Part shown: piece by piece, positions 15,303 through 24,373 of the stretch
Numbering within the stretch: position 1 is the first letter of the stretch
How the letters are laid out: each line of letters starts with the position of its first letter
From: Phycisphaeraceae bacterium
Lineage (GTDB): Bacteria > Planctomycetota > Phycisphaerae > Phycisphaerales > Phycisphaeraceae
DNA: 64,000 nt
Assembly: GCA_028277745.1 (NCBI GenBank)
Contig: JANQFR010000061.1
Location: 1 to 64,000 of the forward strand
Direction of reading: 5' to 3'
Notes under the pieces: generated by a model
Told to the model about the DNA's origin: nothing
The model's input: only the letters and a program-made list of their open reading frames with translations
Database searches by the model: none
Position numbers and translations under genes: made by a program

Positions 15303-16553
15303 ATGGCTAAAAAACTCTCTACCGGACACTACCTCTTCACCAGCGAATCCGTCTCGATGGGCCACCCCGACAAGGTGTCGGACCAGGTCTCGGACGCGAT
15401 CCTCGACAGCCTGATCGCCGTCGATCCCCAGGCGCGGGTGGCGTGCGAAACCATGTGCACGACCGGCCTGGTCATCGTCGGCGGCGAGATCACGGTGCAC
15501 AACGCCAAGGCCGTCGCCGCCCTCAACGACGCCGAGAACACGGTCCGGGCCCAGCTCCGCAAGATCGGCTACGTCGACGACATCGCGATGAAGTTCGACG
15601 CCGAGACCTGCGGCGTCGTCCGCACGATCCACAGTCAGTCGCAGGACATCAGCATAGGCGTCTCCGAAGGCAAGGGGATGCACAAGGAGCAGGGGGCCGG
15701 CGACCAGGGCCTGATGTTCGGCTTCGCCTGCCGCGAAACCAAGACGCTCATGCCCTTGCCCATCGACCTTGCCCACGAGCTGGTCTACCGCCACGCCAAA
15801 GCCCGCGAGCAGGGCAAGATCAAAAACATCCGCCCCGACGCCAAGAGCCAGGTCACCGTGGAGTACGGCGCCAACGGCAAGCCGATCCGGATCGACACGG
15901 TCGTCCTCTCCACCCAGCACACCGACTTCTGGAACGGCAAGAAAAAACAGGCCGAGCTGAAGAAGCAGATCATCAAGCACATCATCGAGCCGTGCATGCC
16001 CAAGAAGATGTACGACCCCAAGACCGTCAAGATCCACGTCAACCCGACGGGGCAGTTCGAGATCGGCGGGCCTCACGGCGACGTCGGGCTCACCGGCCGC
16101 AAGATCATCGTGGACACCTACGGCGGCCGCGGCCGGCACGGCGGCGGGGCCTTCTCCGGCAAGGACCCGTCCAAGGTCGACCGCTCGGCCGCTTACATGG
16201 CCCGGTACATCGCCAAGAACATCGTCGCCGCCCGCCTCGCCGATGAGTGCGAGGTCCAGCTCTCCTATGCCATTGGATTCCCCGAACCCACCAGCGTCTA
16301 CGTCGACACCTTCGGCTCGGCCAAGATCGACGACGGCAAGATCAGCAAGCTCGTCGAGCAGCACTTCCCCCTCACGCCCCGCGGCATCATCGACCACCTC
16401 AAGCTCCGCCACCCGATCTTCACCCCCACCGCCGCCCACGGCCACTTCGGCCGGACGCCCGGCAAGATCAAGGTCAACGGCAAGACCTTCGAAACCTTCA
16501 CGTGGGAGAAGACCGACATGGCCGACACCCTCCGCAAAGCCGCGGCGGTGTGA
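15303..16553 (+). CDS. metK: S-adenosylmethionine synthetase
   Basis: Makes S-adenosylmethionine from ATP and methionine. The three-domain enzyme is complete at 416 aa: GHPDKVSDQVSDAILD near the N terminus, GAGDQGLMFGFA (about residues 130-141), GPHGDVGLTGRKIIVDTYGG (about 255-274) and GGGAFSGKDPSKVDRSAAY, which contribute the ATP, Mg2+ and K+ sites. It is slightly longer than the E. coli enzyme (384) owing to a lysine-rich insertion around residue 205. The 97-bp leader shows no SAM riboswitch fold and no Shine-Dalgarno. Neighbours give no functional link. Confidence 0.97.
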   Translation: MAKKLSTGHYLFTSESVSMGHPDKVSDQVSDAILDSLIAVDPQARVACETMCTTGLVIVGGEITVHNAKAVAALNDAENTVRAQLRKIGYVDDIAMKFDAETCGVVRTIHSQSQDISIGVSEGKGMHKEQGAGDQGLMFGFACRETKTLMPLPIDLAHELVYRHAKAREQGKIKNIRPDAKSQVTVEYGANGKPIRIDTVVLSTQHTDFWNGKKKQAELKKQIIKHIIEPCMPKKMYDPKTVKIHVNPTGQFEIGGPHGDVGLTGRKIIVDTYGGRGRHGGGAFSGKDPSKVDRSAAYMARYIAKNIVAARLADECEVQLSYAIGFPEPTSVYVDTFGSAKIDDGKISKLVEQHFPLTPRGIIDHLKLRHPIFTPTAAHGHFGRTPGKIKVNGKTFETFTWEKTDMADTLRKAAAV

Positions 16554-16658
16554 CCGGCGCAGGGGCCTCCAAGTCAGCCGGCGCGATGCCGGTTACGATA
16601 AGCATCAACGCCGCGCCGACCCCGGCTCGCGGTTGACCCGTTCCGTCCCCGATCCCCC

Positions 16659-18428
16659 ATGCTGACCAAACGCGGCATCCCGGTCTCCCCTGGCGTCGCC
16701 ATCGCCCCGGCGATCGTGTTGGACGCCGAAGACCAGCCGATCCGGCGGCGGACCGTCCCGCATTCAGGCGTCAACGGCGAGGTCCAACGGCTTGAAAAAG
16801 CCCTGACCGACGCGACCCGGGAGATCGAAACCGTCCGCGACCGCACCGCCGAAACCCTCGGCAACGAACTGAGCAAGATCTTCAACGTTCACATCGGCAT
16901 GCTCGCCGACCCGGCGCTGACCACCCGCATGCGGGGGGCGATCAAGTCCGAACGGGTCACCGCGGAATACGCGGTCTACAACACGCTCCGCTCGCTGGCC
17001 CTCCAGTTCAAGCAGAACGAAAGCACGATGGTCCGGAAGATGGGCTCGGACGTGACCGACCTGGAGCGTCGCGTGCTCAAGCACCTCATCGGCGAGGCCC
17101 GCAGCGGCCTCAACGAGCTGGACCACCAGGCCATCGTGGTCGCCCACGACCTCACGCCGTCTCAAACCGCGTCGCTCGACAAGTCGAAGATCAAGGCGCT
17201 GATCATCGACCTGGGCGGCCGCACCAGCCACACCGCCATCCTCGCCCACGCGCTGGGCATCCCCGCGATCGTCGGGCTCGAAGACATCACCTCCGAAGTC
17301 TCCACGGGCGACTCGCTGATCGTCGACGGCCACCGCGGCGTGGTCGTGATCGATCCCGACGCCGCCAAGCTCATGGAGTACCGCCAGGAGGTCCGCCGCA
17401 TGGCGGCGTTCGAGGACACCCTCGACGAGCTGCGCGACAAGCCCGCCGTCACCCGCGACGGCACCGAGGTCATCCTCCAGGCCAACATCGAGTTCCCCAC
17501 CGAGGTCGACGAGGCGGTCGCCAAGGGCGCGGTGGGCATCGGCCTCTACCGCACCGAGTTCCTTTACCTCGGCGCCGACGTCGAGCCCAGCGAGGAAACC
17601 CAGTACGAAGCCTACGTCGACGTGATCCGCCGGCTGGGCGGGCGCCCCCTCACCATCCGGACGCTCGACCTGGGGGCCGACAAGGTCCACGAGTCGGTCA
17701 CCGGCTCCTCGGAATACAACGAGCGCAACCCCTTCCTCGGCTGCCGGTCGATCCGGCTCTGCCTCCAGTCCCTGCCCCTGTTCAAGACCCAGCTCCGTGC
17801 GATCCTCCGCGCCAGCATCGAGGGCCCGGTCAAGATCATGTTCCCGCTGATCAGCAATATCATGGAGCTGCGGCAGGCGAAAATGATCCTGTCCGATGTG
17901 AAGGAGGACCTCGAGGATCAGGGGATCCCCTACCGCGAGCAGATCCCGATCGGGATGATGATCGAGGTGCCCTCGGCGGCGATCCAGGCGATGACCTTCA
18001 CCCGGGAAGTGGATTTTTTCAGCGTCGGGACCAACGATTTGATCCAGTACACCGTGGCGGTGGACCGATCAAACGAGCGGATCGCGAACCTCTACTCGGC
18101 GGCCCACCCGGCGGTAGTGTCTCTGATTAAAGAAGTTATACGATCGGCACAACGTGGTAAAATAGATGTCAGCTTGTGCGGGGAAATGGCCAGCGAGCCG
18201 GAATTCACTATGCTCCTGGTCGGCCTCGGGCTGCGGTCCTTCTCGATCACGCCCCCGGCTATTCCCGAGATCAAGCAGATTATCCGGTCGGTCAGCGTCG
18301 ACCAGTGCCGGAGGGTCGCCCGTAAGGTCAGCGGGTTCGACTCAGACCGCGAGATCATCAACTACCTCAGGGATGAGGTCGTGAAAGTGATGCCCGACCT
18401 GTTCGAAGGACGTTCCTTCGGCATCTGA
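16659..18428 (+). CDS. ptsI: Phosphoenolpyruvate-protein phosphotransferase (enzyme I)
   Basis: Enzyme I of the phosphotransferase system transfers phosphate from PEP to HPr through a histidine. The 589-aa protein has the N-terminal HPr-binding region, the swivelling domain with GGRTSHTAILAHALGIPAI (phosphoryl His near residue 190), and the C-terminal PEP-binding barrel with RTEFLYLG, FFSVGTNDLIQYT and the cysteine motif LCGEMASEPE. Length matches the family. HPr and sugar-specific EII genes are absent from the window. In planctomycetes the system may be regulatory rather than a sugar importer, but that is inference. Confidence 0.95.
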   Translation: MLTKRGIPVSPGVAIAPAIVLDAEDQPIRRRTVPHSGVNGEVQRLEKALTDATREIETVRDRTAETLGNELSKIFNVHIGMLADPALTTRMRGAIKSERVTAEYAVYNTLRSLALQFKQNESTMVRKMGSDVTDLERRVLKHLIGEARSGLNELDHQAIVVAHDLTPSQTASLDKSKIKALIIDLGGRTSHTAILAHALGIPAIVGLEDITSEVSTGDSLIVDGHRGVVVIDPDAAKLMEYRQEVRRMAAFEDTLDELRDKPAVTRDGTEVILQANIEFPTEVDEAVAKGAVGIGLYRTEFLYLGADVEPSEETQYEAYVDVIRRLGGRPLTIRTLDLGADKVHESVTGSSEYNERNPFLGCRSIRLCLQSLPLFKTQLRAILRASIEGPVKIMFPLISNIMELRQAKMILSDVKEDLEDQGIPYREQIPIGMMIEVPSAAIQAMTFTREVDFFSVGTNDLIQYTVAVDRSNERIANLYSAAHPAVVSLIKEVIRSAQRGKIDVSLCGEMASEPEFTMLLVGLGLRSFSITPPAIPEIKQIIRSVSVDQCRRVARKVSGFDSDREIINYLRDEVVKVMPDLFEGRSFGI

Positions 18429-18452
18429 GACCTCGGGCGACAACCTGGACCC

Positions 18453-18600
18453 GCGAACCCGCCGCGCTCGCCGTCCGACTGACTGGCTCAGAGCGCCGAG
18501 CGGGTTCGCCTAGAACAAGGATGTTTGCTTGTGCGAGCAGCGGTGTGTGAGGGTCGAAACCACGAGCCGGGCGCGTTAGCCCGTCGCGGTTGATCCCCTC
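18453..18600 (+). promoter_or_regulatory. Structured leader before rne
   Basis: The 208-bp gap between ptsI and rne contains two strong dyads. The first pairs GCGAACCCGC (18453-18462) with GCGGGTTCGC (18500-18509), a perfect 10-bp stem that may also end ptsI transcripts. The second pairs GAGGG (18549-18553) with CCCTC (18596-18600) around a nested perfect hairpin CGGGC/GCCCG (18568-18572, 18579-18583). In E. coli, rne mRNA is autoregulated through a structured 5' leader; a similar role here is inference from position only. Confidence 0.45.
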
Positions 18601-18636
18601 ACCCATCGGGCGCCGCCCATCGAACATAAATCTTCC

Positions 18637-20871
18637 GTGCCTACAACCGAAATGCTGATCAACTACGTCCCCGGCGAGGAGTGCCGCATCGCCATCGTCG
18701 AGGACGGCAAGCTCGAAGAGTTCTACCAAGAGCGAGCCTCGGCCGAGTCCCACGTCGGCAACATCTACAAGGGCAAGGTCACCAACATCGAGCCATCGAT
18801 ACAGGCGGCCTTTGTCGACTTCGGCCTCGAACGCAACGGCTTCCTGCACATCTCCGACCTGCACCCGATGTATTTCCCGGGCGCCGACAAGGACGAGCTC
18901 GAGCGCGTCGGCAAAAAAACGCCCCGCCGCGAACGCCCGCCCATCCAGAAATGCCTCAAACGCGGCCAGGACGTGCTCGTCCAGGTCCTCAAGGAAGGCA
19001 TCGGCACCAAGGGGCCGACGCTCACGTCCTACCTCTCGATCCCCGGCCGGTTCATCGTGATGATGCCCCAGATGGACCGGATGGGGGTGTCGCGCAAGGT
19101 CGAGGACGAAGAGGCCCGCCGCGAGATGCGCGACCTGCTCAAGGAGCTCAACCCGCCCGAGGGCTACGGCTTCATCATCCGCACCGCCGGCATGGGCCAG
19201 ACCAAGGCCGACCTCAAACGCGACCTGTCATACCTGACCCGGCTCTGGAAGAACATCGACGCCAAGATGAAGAAGACCCGCGGCGTCGGCGAGCTGTTCG
19301 CCGAGTCCGACCTGGTCATCCGCACCATCCGCGACGTGTTCTCCAGCGACATCGACCGCATCGTGATCGACGACCCCGGCGCCGCTAAACGCGCCCGCGA
19401 CTTCCTGGCCATCGCCAACCCCCGGTCCAAGTCGAAACTCGTCTACTACAACGACCCGGCGCCCCTGTTCCACCGCTTCGACATCGAGCACCAGATCGAA
19501 TCGATCAATGCCCGCACCGTGGTGCTCGACTCGGGCATCGAGCTGGTCTTCGACCAGGCCGAGGCCCTGGTGGCCATCGACGTCAACTCGGGCAAGAACC
19601 GCAACGCCCGGGACGCCGAGTCCAACGCCTATCAGGTCAACAAGGAAGCGGTGGACGAGGTCTGCCGGCAGCTGCGCCTGCGCGACCTGGGCGGCGTGGT
19701 CATCTGCGACTTCATCGACATGCGCGATATCAAGCACCGCAAGAAGATCGAGGCGCAGTTCCGCAACAACCTCAAGAAAGACCGCGCCCGCACCCGCGTC
19801 AACCCGATCAGCCAGTTCGGCATCCTCGAGATGACCCGCCAGCGGATGCGGCCGTCGCTTCAGAAATCGATCTACACCGAGTGCCCCCACTGCAACGGCC
19901 AGGGCGTGGTCAAGTCGGCCGAGTCGGTGGTGCTCGACGTGATGCGGCGGCTCGCCCTGGTGATGCACCACGAATCGATCGCCCGGATCGAGCTGACGAT
20001 CAGCCCCGACGTCGCGTTCCAACTGCTCAACCGCAAACGCAGCCACCTGGTTTCGCTCGAACGCCGCTACGGCAAACCGGTGATGGTGCGGGTGGGGGGC
20101 GGGCGGATCGACTACGTTCATATCGCCGCGTTCGACGAGCGCGGCGGGGCCCTTAACGTCGAGACGCTCAGCTCGCAGATCCCCAAGGCCGACAAACGCA
20201 CCTTCATCGACGTGGCGTCCGGCGACCTGCCCGAGCCGGAGCCCGAGCCGGTCGAGGACGACGCGGGCGAAGCGGACATCGAAGCCGTCATGGCTCAAGC
20301 GGTGCAGGAGGAGGTGCAGCGCAGCGAAGAGGAATCCGAAGACGACAAGCCGCGCAAGCGCCGGCGACGGCGACGGGGCGGGCGCGGCCGGCGACGCAAG
20401 TCGGGCGATGAAGCGCAAGACACCGGCGAAGCGAAAGCCGCCACCCAGGAGCCGGAAGAGGAAAGCGATAGCGCCCCCGAGGCCGAGGCGGCGACATCCC
20501 CCGACGAAACCGCCGAGGAGAAGGACCGCGACGAGAGCGAGCCGGGCACGCGTAAACGACGGCGGCGGCGCCGGCGCAGCCGCAAGAGCGACGATGCCTC
20601 CGAGCAAACCGCCGACGCCGCCGAGGAACCAGCCGCCAAACAGACGCCCGCCGCCGACCCGGCGTCCAACAACGGCGACGGCGGCGGCCAGCCGGAGCCG
20701 GCTCAAGAGGAGGCGGCCGAACGGCCGCGCAAACGACGACGGCGTTCGACCAAGAAGGCGTCCCCCGCCGCCGCGAAACCCGCGGCCACCCCGACCGACC
20801 CTGCGCCGCCGCCGACCACCGGCGCCGGCTACTCCAACCGACTTTTCGCAGGCGACCCCTCGGACGCGTGA
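18637..20871 (+). CDS. rne: Ribonuclease E/G family endoribonuclease
   Basis: An endoribonuclease for mRNA decay and rRNA processing, 744 aa. The N-terminal S1 domain (about residues 38-120, GNIYKGKVTNIEPSIQAAFV) contains an inserted loop around residues 75-105. The catalytic DNase I-like region holds the metal aspartates in LVAIDVNSGKN and VVICDFIDM, and the Zn-link CPHCNGQG follows near residue 417. Residues from about 530 onward are disordered, with three arginine-rich patches (e.g. RKRRRRRRGGRGRRRKSG) separated by acidic runs, likely RNA- or protein-binding. The start is GTG 18637; the stop shares a base with the dxr ATG. Confidence 0.93.
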   Translation: MPTTEMLINYVPGEECRIAIVEDGKLEEFYQERASAESHVGNIYKGKVTNIEPSIQAAFVDFGLERNGFLHISDLHPMYFPGADKDELERVGKKTPRRERPPIQKCLKRGQDVLVQVLKEGIGTKGPTLTSYLSIPGRFIVMMPQMDRMGVSRKVEDEEARREMRDLLKELNPPEGYGFIIRTAGMGQTKADLKRDLSYLTRLWKNIDAKMKKTRGVGELFAESDLVIRTIRDVFSSDIDRIVIDDPGAAKRARDFLAIANPRSKSKLVYYNDPAPLFHRFDIEHQIESINARTVVLDSGIELVFDQAEALVAIDVNSGKNRNARDAESNAYQVNKEAVDEVCRQLRLRDLGGVVICDFIDMRDIKHRKKIEAQFRNNLKKDRARTRVNPISQFGILEMTRQRMRPSLQKSIYTECPHCNGQGVVKSAESVVLDVMRRLALVMHHESIARIELTISPDVAFQLLNRKRSHLVSLERRYGKPVMVRVGGGRIDYVHIAAFDERGGALNVETLSSQIPKADKRTFIDVASGDLPEPEPEPVEDDAGEADIEAVMAQAVQEEVQRSEEESEDDKPRKRRRRRRGGRGRRRKSGDEAQDTGEAKAATQEPEEESDSAPEAEAATSPDETAEEKDRDESEPGTRKRRRRRRRSRKSDDASEQTADAAEEPAAKQTPAADPASNNGDGGGQPEPAQEEAAERPRKRRRRSTKKASPAAAKPAATPTDPAPPPTTGAGYSNRLFAGDPSDA

Positions 20872-22085
20872 TGGCTGAATCCCCCCCCTCCACCCGACGC
20901 CTCATCGTCCTCGGCGCCACCGGCTCGATCGGCGTCAACACCCTCGCGGTGGTCGATCACCTCAACCGCACCGGCGCCGCCGACATCGAAGTCGTCGGCC
21001 TCGCCGCGGGCCGCAACACGCAAGCCCTGATCGAACAGGCCAGACGGTTCGGGGTGGGGCGCGTCGCGATCGCCGACGTGTCGCTGCGGGCAGAGCTGGA
21101 AGCCGCCCTCCCCGACGCGACGATCTACGCCGGCCCCGACGCGGCGGAGCAGCTGGTCGACGCGGCGGACTGCACCGACCTCGCCGCCGCGGTCGTGGGC
21201 GCCGCGGGCCTGCCCGCCACGCTCGCCGCCATCCGCAAGGGCTGCCGCATCGGCCTGGCCAACAAGGAAACGCTTGTCGCCGCCGGCGGGCTGGTCACCC
21301 CGCTGCTGCGCGAGCACGACGCCCGGCTGCTGCCGGTCGATTCCGAGCACTCAGCCATCTTCCAGTGCCTTCATGAGCAGCCGACGGAGCGGGTCCGGCG
21401 GATCGTGCTCACCGCCTCGGGCGGGCCGTTCCGCACCGCCGACCGCCAGACCATCGAGAACGCGACCGTCGAGCAGGCCCTCAACCACCCGACCTGGAAC
21501 ATGGGGCCGAAGGTCACCATCGACTCGGCCTCCATGATGAACAAGGCCCTGGAGATTATCGAGGCCCACTGGCTCTTCGGGCTGCCGGCGGACAAGATCG
21601 ACGTGATTGTTCACCCCCAGTCGATCGCGCATTCGTTCGTCGAGTTCGACGACGGCTCGGTCCTCTCCCAGATGGGCCCGCCCGACATGCGGACGCCGAT
21701 CCAGTACGCCCTGACCTACCCTGACCGCCCCGCGGGCTGTAATAACCGGCTGGATTGGTCGATACTGTCCCAGTTGACGTTTGAACCGCCCGATCTCGAC
21801 CGCTTCCCGGCCCTGAGGCTGGCGTACCGTGTGATCGAGCTCGGCGGGACGGCCGGGGCGATCTTCAACGCCGCCAACGAGGCCGCGGTCGCCGCGTTCC
21901 TTGAACAGCGCATCCGTTTTGGCCGTATCACCCAACTCGTGTCCGACGCGCTTGACGCCGTAACGCCGGAGCCCGCCTCGGACCTGCCTACGATTCTTCG
22001 CGCCGACCAACAGGCCCGGGCGTTCGTCCGCGACGCCATCCTGGCCGCCACCCCGACACCCCAAGCCACAGGCCCCCGCCCATGA
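20871..22085 (+). CDS. dxr: 1-deoxy-D-xylulose 5-phosphate reductoisomerase
   Basis: Converts DXP to MEP with NADPH, the committed step of the non-mevalonate isoprenoid pathway. The 404-aa protein has the NADPH motif GATGSIGVNTL near the N terminus, LANKETLVAAG (about residues 127-137), the metal/substrate motif LLPVDSEHSAIFQCL (about 150-164) and SASMMNKALEIIEAHWLFG (about 222-240). ATG 20871 overlaps the rne stop (a GTG lies just before it), and the dxr stop overlaps the rseP start by ATGA, so rne-dxr-rseP look translationally coupled. Confidence 0.96.
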   Translation: MAESPPSTRRLIVLGATGSIGVNTLAVVDHLNRTGAADIEVVGLAAGRNTQALIEQARRFGVGRVAIADVSLRAELEAALPDATIYAGPDAAEQLVDAADCTDLAAAVVGAAGLPATLAAIRKGCRIGLANKETLVAAGGLVTPLLREHDARLLPVDSEHSAIFQCLHEQPTERVRRIVLTASGGPFRTADRQTIENATVEQALNHPTWNMGPKVTIDSASMMNKALEIIEAHWLFGLPADKIDVIVHPQSIAHSFVEFDDGSVLSQMGPPDMRTPIQYALTYPDRPAGCNNRLDWSILSQLTFEPPDLDRFPALRLAYRVIELGGTAGAIFNAANEAAVAAFLEQRIRFGRITQLVSDALDAVTPEPASDLPTILRADQQARAFVRDAILAATPTPQATGPRP

Positions 22086-24196
22086 ATTTCTTCACCGACT
22101 GGCCCATCGTGTCGTTCATCGCCCTGATCATCGGGTTCGGCTTCCTGATCTTCATCCACGAGCTGGGCCATTTCGCCGTCGCCAAGTGGGTCGGCATCCG
22201 CTGCACCCAGTTCGCCATCGGCTTCGGCCAGTCGCTGCTGACCTACCGCAAGGGCATCGGCTTCCGCGTCGGCACGACCGAGGGCGTGTACGAGAAACGC
22301 GCGATCGCCCACCTCGACCAGAAGCACGCCACGCCCCACCCCGGCGAACACCAGAGCGTGGCCCAGTACGACGACTTCACCAAGACCGAGAGCCGCCCGG
22401 GCAAGTACACCCCGCAGCAGGTTCACGAGGCCGCCGACGAGCTGGGGCTGGGCGAGACCGAGTACCGCCTCAACTGGATGCCGCTGGGCGGGTACGTCAA
22501 GATGCTGGGCCAGGAGGACCTGGACCCCAACGCCCGCAGCGGCGACCCACGCTCGTTCAACAACAAATCGATCGGCGCCCGCGCCGCGGTCATCTCCGCC
22601 GGCGTGGTCATGAACACGATCACCGGCCTGATCTTCTTCATCATCGCGTTCTCGATCGGCGTGGACTTCCCCTCCGCCACCGTCGGCGCCACCCTGCCCG
22701 GCTCACCCGCCGCCACCACCTACGCCAGCGGGCACGACGGCGACCCGGCCTACTTCGGGCTCCGGCCCGGCGACCGGATCGTCGAGATCAACGACAAGCC
22801 GATCCGCGACCTCACCGGCGTGAAAATCGCCACCGCGCTGGGCGGCGAGGGCGAGCCCCTGCACTTCGAGATCGATCGGCCGGGGCAGGACGGCGAACTG
22901 TCCTACACCCTCGTGGCCAGCCGGCCCACCGGCGAACGCCTGCTGAGTGTGGGCATCATCCCGACCGCCGGCCTGACCGTTTCGGCGGTGATCAAAGACT
23001 CCACCGCGTCGAAGGCCGGCGTCAAGGGCGGGATGAAGGTGTCGGCCGTGGAGGGCGAGCCGGTCAGCACGTACGCCCAGTTCGTCGACGCCGTCGACGC
23101 GCAACACGGCCGGCCGGTCGCCGTCACGTTCGTGGACCCCCAAACCCAGGCGACGGTTGAGGCGCAGCTGACGGCCGAGCCGCTGCTGGTTCGGCCGGAC
23201 TACGACACGCCGTCGAACCTGCTGGGCCTGGTCCCGGCGGTGGAGATCGGCCCCAGCGAACCGGACTCGCCCGCGGCGAAGGCCGGCGTGCAAGAGGGCG
23301 ACCTGCTGGCGCGCCTGGGCGGGGTCGACTGGCCCGCGATGGATGAAGTCCGCAAGATCGTGCTCGACGCCAGCGGTCCGCTCGACCTGACCGTCTTCCG
23401 CGAGGGCAAGCTGGTCGCGCTGGAGCCGGTCGAGCCGAACTACAAGGGCTTGATCGGCATCAGCCTCGCGCCGTTCCTCGATCAGCCCGTCATCGGCAAG
23501 ACGCTGCCGGGCTCGCCCGCGGCGTCGCTCGATATCGTCGGCGGGTCGAAGCTGCTGAGCCTCAACGACCAGCCGATCGCCGACTGGGGCGCGTTCCAGC
23601 GCTTGCTTGTGGAACTGCCGGAGGGGCCGCAATCGATCAGCCTGGGGCTCGAGCTCAACCTCGCGTCCACCCCGACCGAGTCGGTGACGCTCGACCTCAA
23701 CGAGGCGAACCGCCAGACGCTCGCCTACGCCCGGTGGTCCGCGCCGGGCGGGGTGATGTTCCTCACCAAGCAGGCCACCGTGGTCGCGAATAACCCCATC
23801 CACGCGATGGGGCTGGGGCTGGAGTACACCGGCGAGTTCATCATCCAGACCTACGTCACGTTGCGGCGGCTGATCGAAGGCTCGGTCAGCGTGCGCGACC
23901 TGCGCGGGCCGGCGGGGATCGTCGATGAGGGCACCAAGGCCGCCGAGCGGGGCTGGCCGTACTATTGGTTCTTCCTGGGCCTGATCAGCGTGAACCTCGC
24001 GGTGATCAACTTCCTGCCAATCCCGATCGTGGACGGCGGGCACATCGTGTTCCTCATCATCGAGAAGATCAAGGGGAGCCCGGCGAGCCCGGCGATCCAG
24101 ATGGGGGCGATGTGGATCGGCCTGGCCCTGATCGGCGCGATCTTCCTGGTGGTGACTTACAACGACATCGCGCGGATCTTCTTCGGCATCTCATGA
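22082..24196 (+). CDS. rseP: RseP/M50 site-2 intramembrane protease
   Basis: An intramembrane zinc metalloprotease that cleaves anti-sigma factors and signal-peptide remnants. HELGH at residues 26-30 lies in the first membrane helix, and the third zinc ligand region is NFLPIPIVDGGH near residue 640, followed by the last helices. The protein is 704 aa, against about 450 in E. coli; the extra length holds an extended segment after the first helix and at least three PDZ-like units (GLRPGDRIVEINDKPI, AGVKGGMKVSAVEGEPV, AGVQEGDLLARLGGVDW, and a fourth degenerate one). It starts inside the dxr stop. Confidence 0.92.
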   Translation: MNFFTDWPIVSFIALIIGFGFLIFIHELGHFAVAKWVGIRCTQFAIGFGQSLLTYRKGIGFRVGTTEGVYEKRAIAHLDQKHATPHPGEHQSVAQYDDFTKTESRPGKYTPQQVHEAADELGLGETEYRLNWMPLGGYVKMLGQEDLDPNARSGDPRSFNNKSIGARAAVISAGVVMNTITGLIFFIIAFSIGVDFPSATVGATLPGSPAATTYASGHDGDPAYFGLRPGDRIVEINDKPIRDLTGVKIATALGGEGEPLHFEIDRPGQDGELSYTLVASRPTGERLLSVGIIPTAGLTVSAVIKDSTASKAGVKGGMKVSAVEGEPVSTYAQFVDAVDAQHGRPVAVTFVDPQTQATVEAQLTAEPLLVRPDYDTPSNLLGLVPAVEIGPSEPDSPAAKAGVQEGDLLARLGGVDWPAMDEVRKIVLDASGPLDLTVFREGKLVALEPVEPNYKGLIGISLAPFLDQPVIGKTLPGSPAASLDIVGGSKLLSLNDQPIADWGAFQRLLVELPEGPQSISLGLELNLASTPTESVTLDLNEANRQTLAYARWSAPGGVMFLTKQATVVANNPIHAMGLGLEYTGEFIIQTYVTLRRLIEGSVSVRDLRGPAGIVDEGTKAAERGWPYYWFFLGLISVNLAVINFLPIPIVDGGHIVFLIIEKIKGSPASPAIQMGAMWIGLALIGAIFLVVTYNDIARIFFGIS

Positions 24197-24325
24197 GGCC
24201 GGAGTCGGGCCGCGGGCGCGTCGGTTGTTCCCGGATTCGGGCGATCGGCCCCGCGGAGCCTCAACCGCGGGACGGGCCGGCATGGGATATTCATGCGCTC
24301 GTTCGCCTGAGGCGTCGCCCCCATT

Positions 24326-24331
24326 TATACT
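24326..24331 (+). promoter_or_regulatory. -10 hexamer candidate for yidC operon
   Basis: TATACT matches the -10 consensus at five of six positions and would give a 5' leader of about 36 nt, containing the GAGG site of yidC at 24363-24366. No good -35 is visible. The 177-bp gap otherwise shows only GC-rich small dyads. Confidence 0.35.
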
Positions 24332-24373
24332 GCCGGGCTCGCCACTGAAACCCAACCCTTACGAGGCCGTCGC

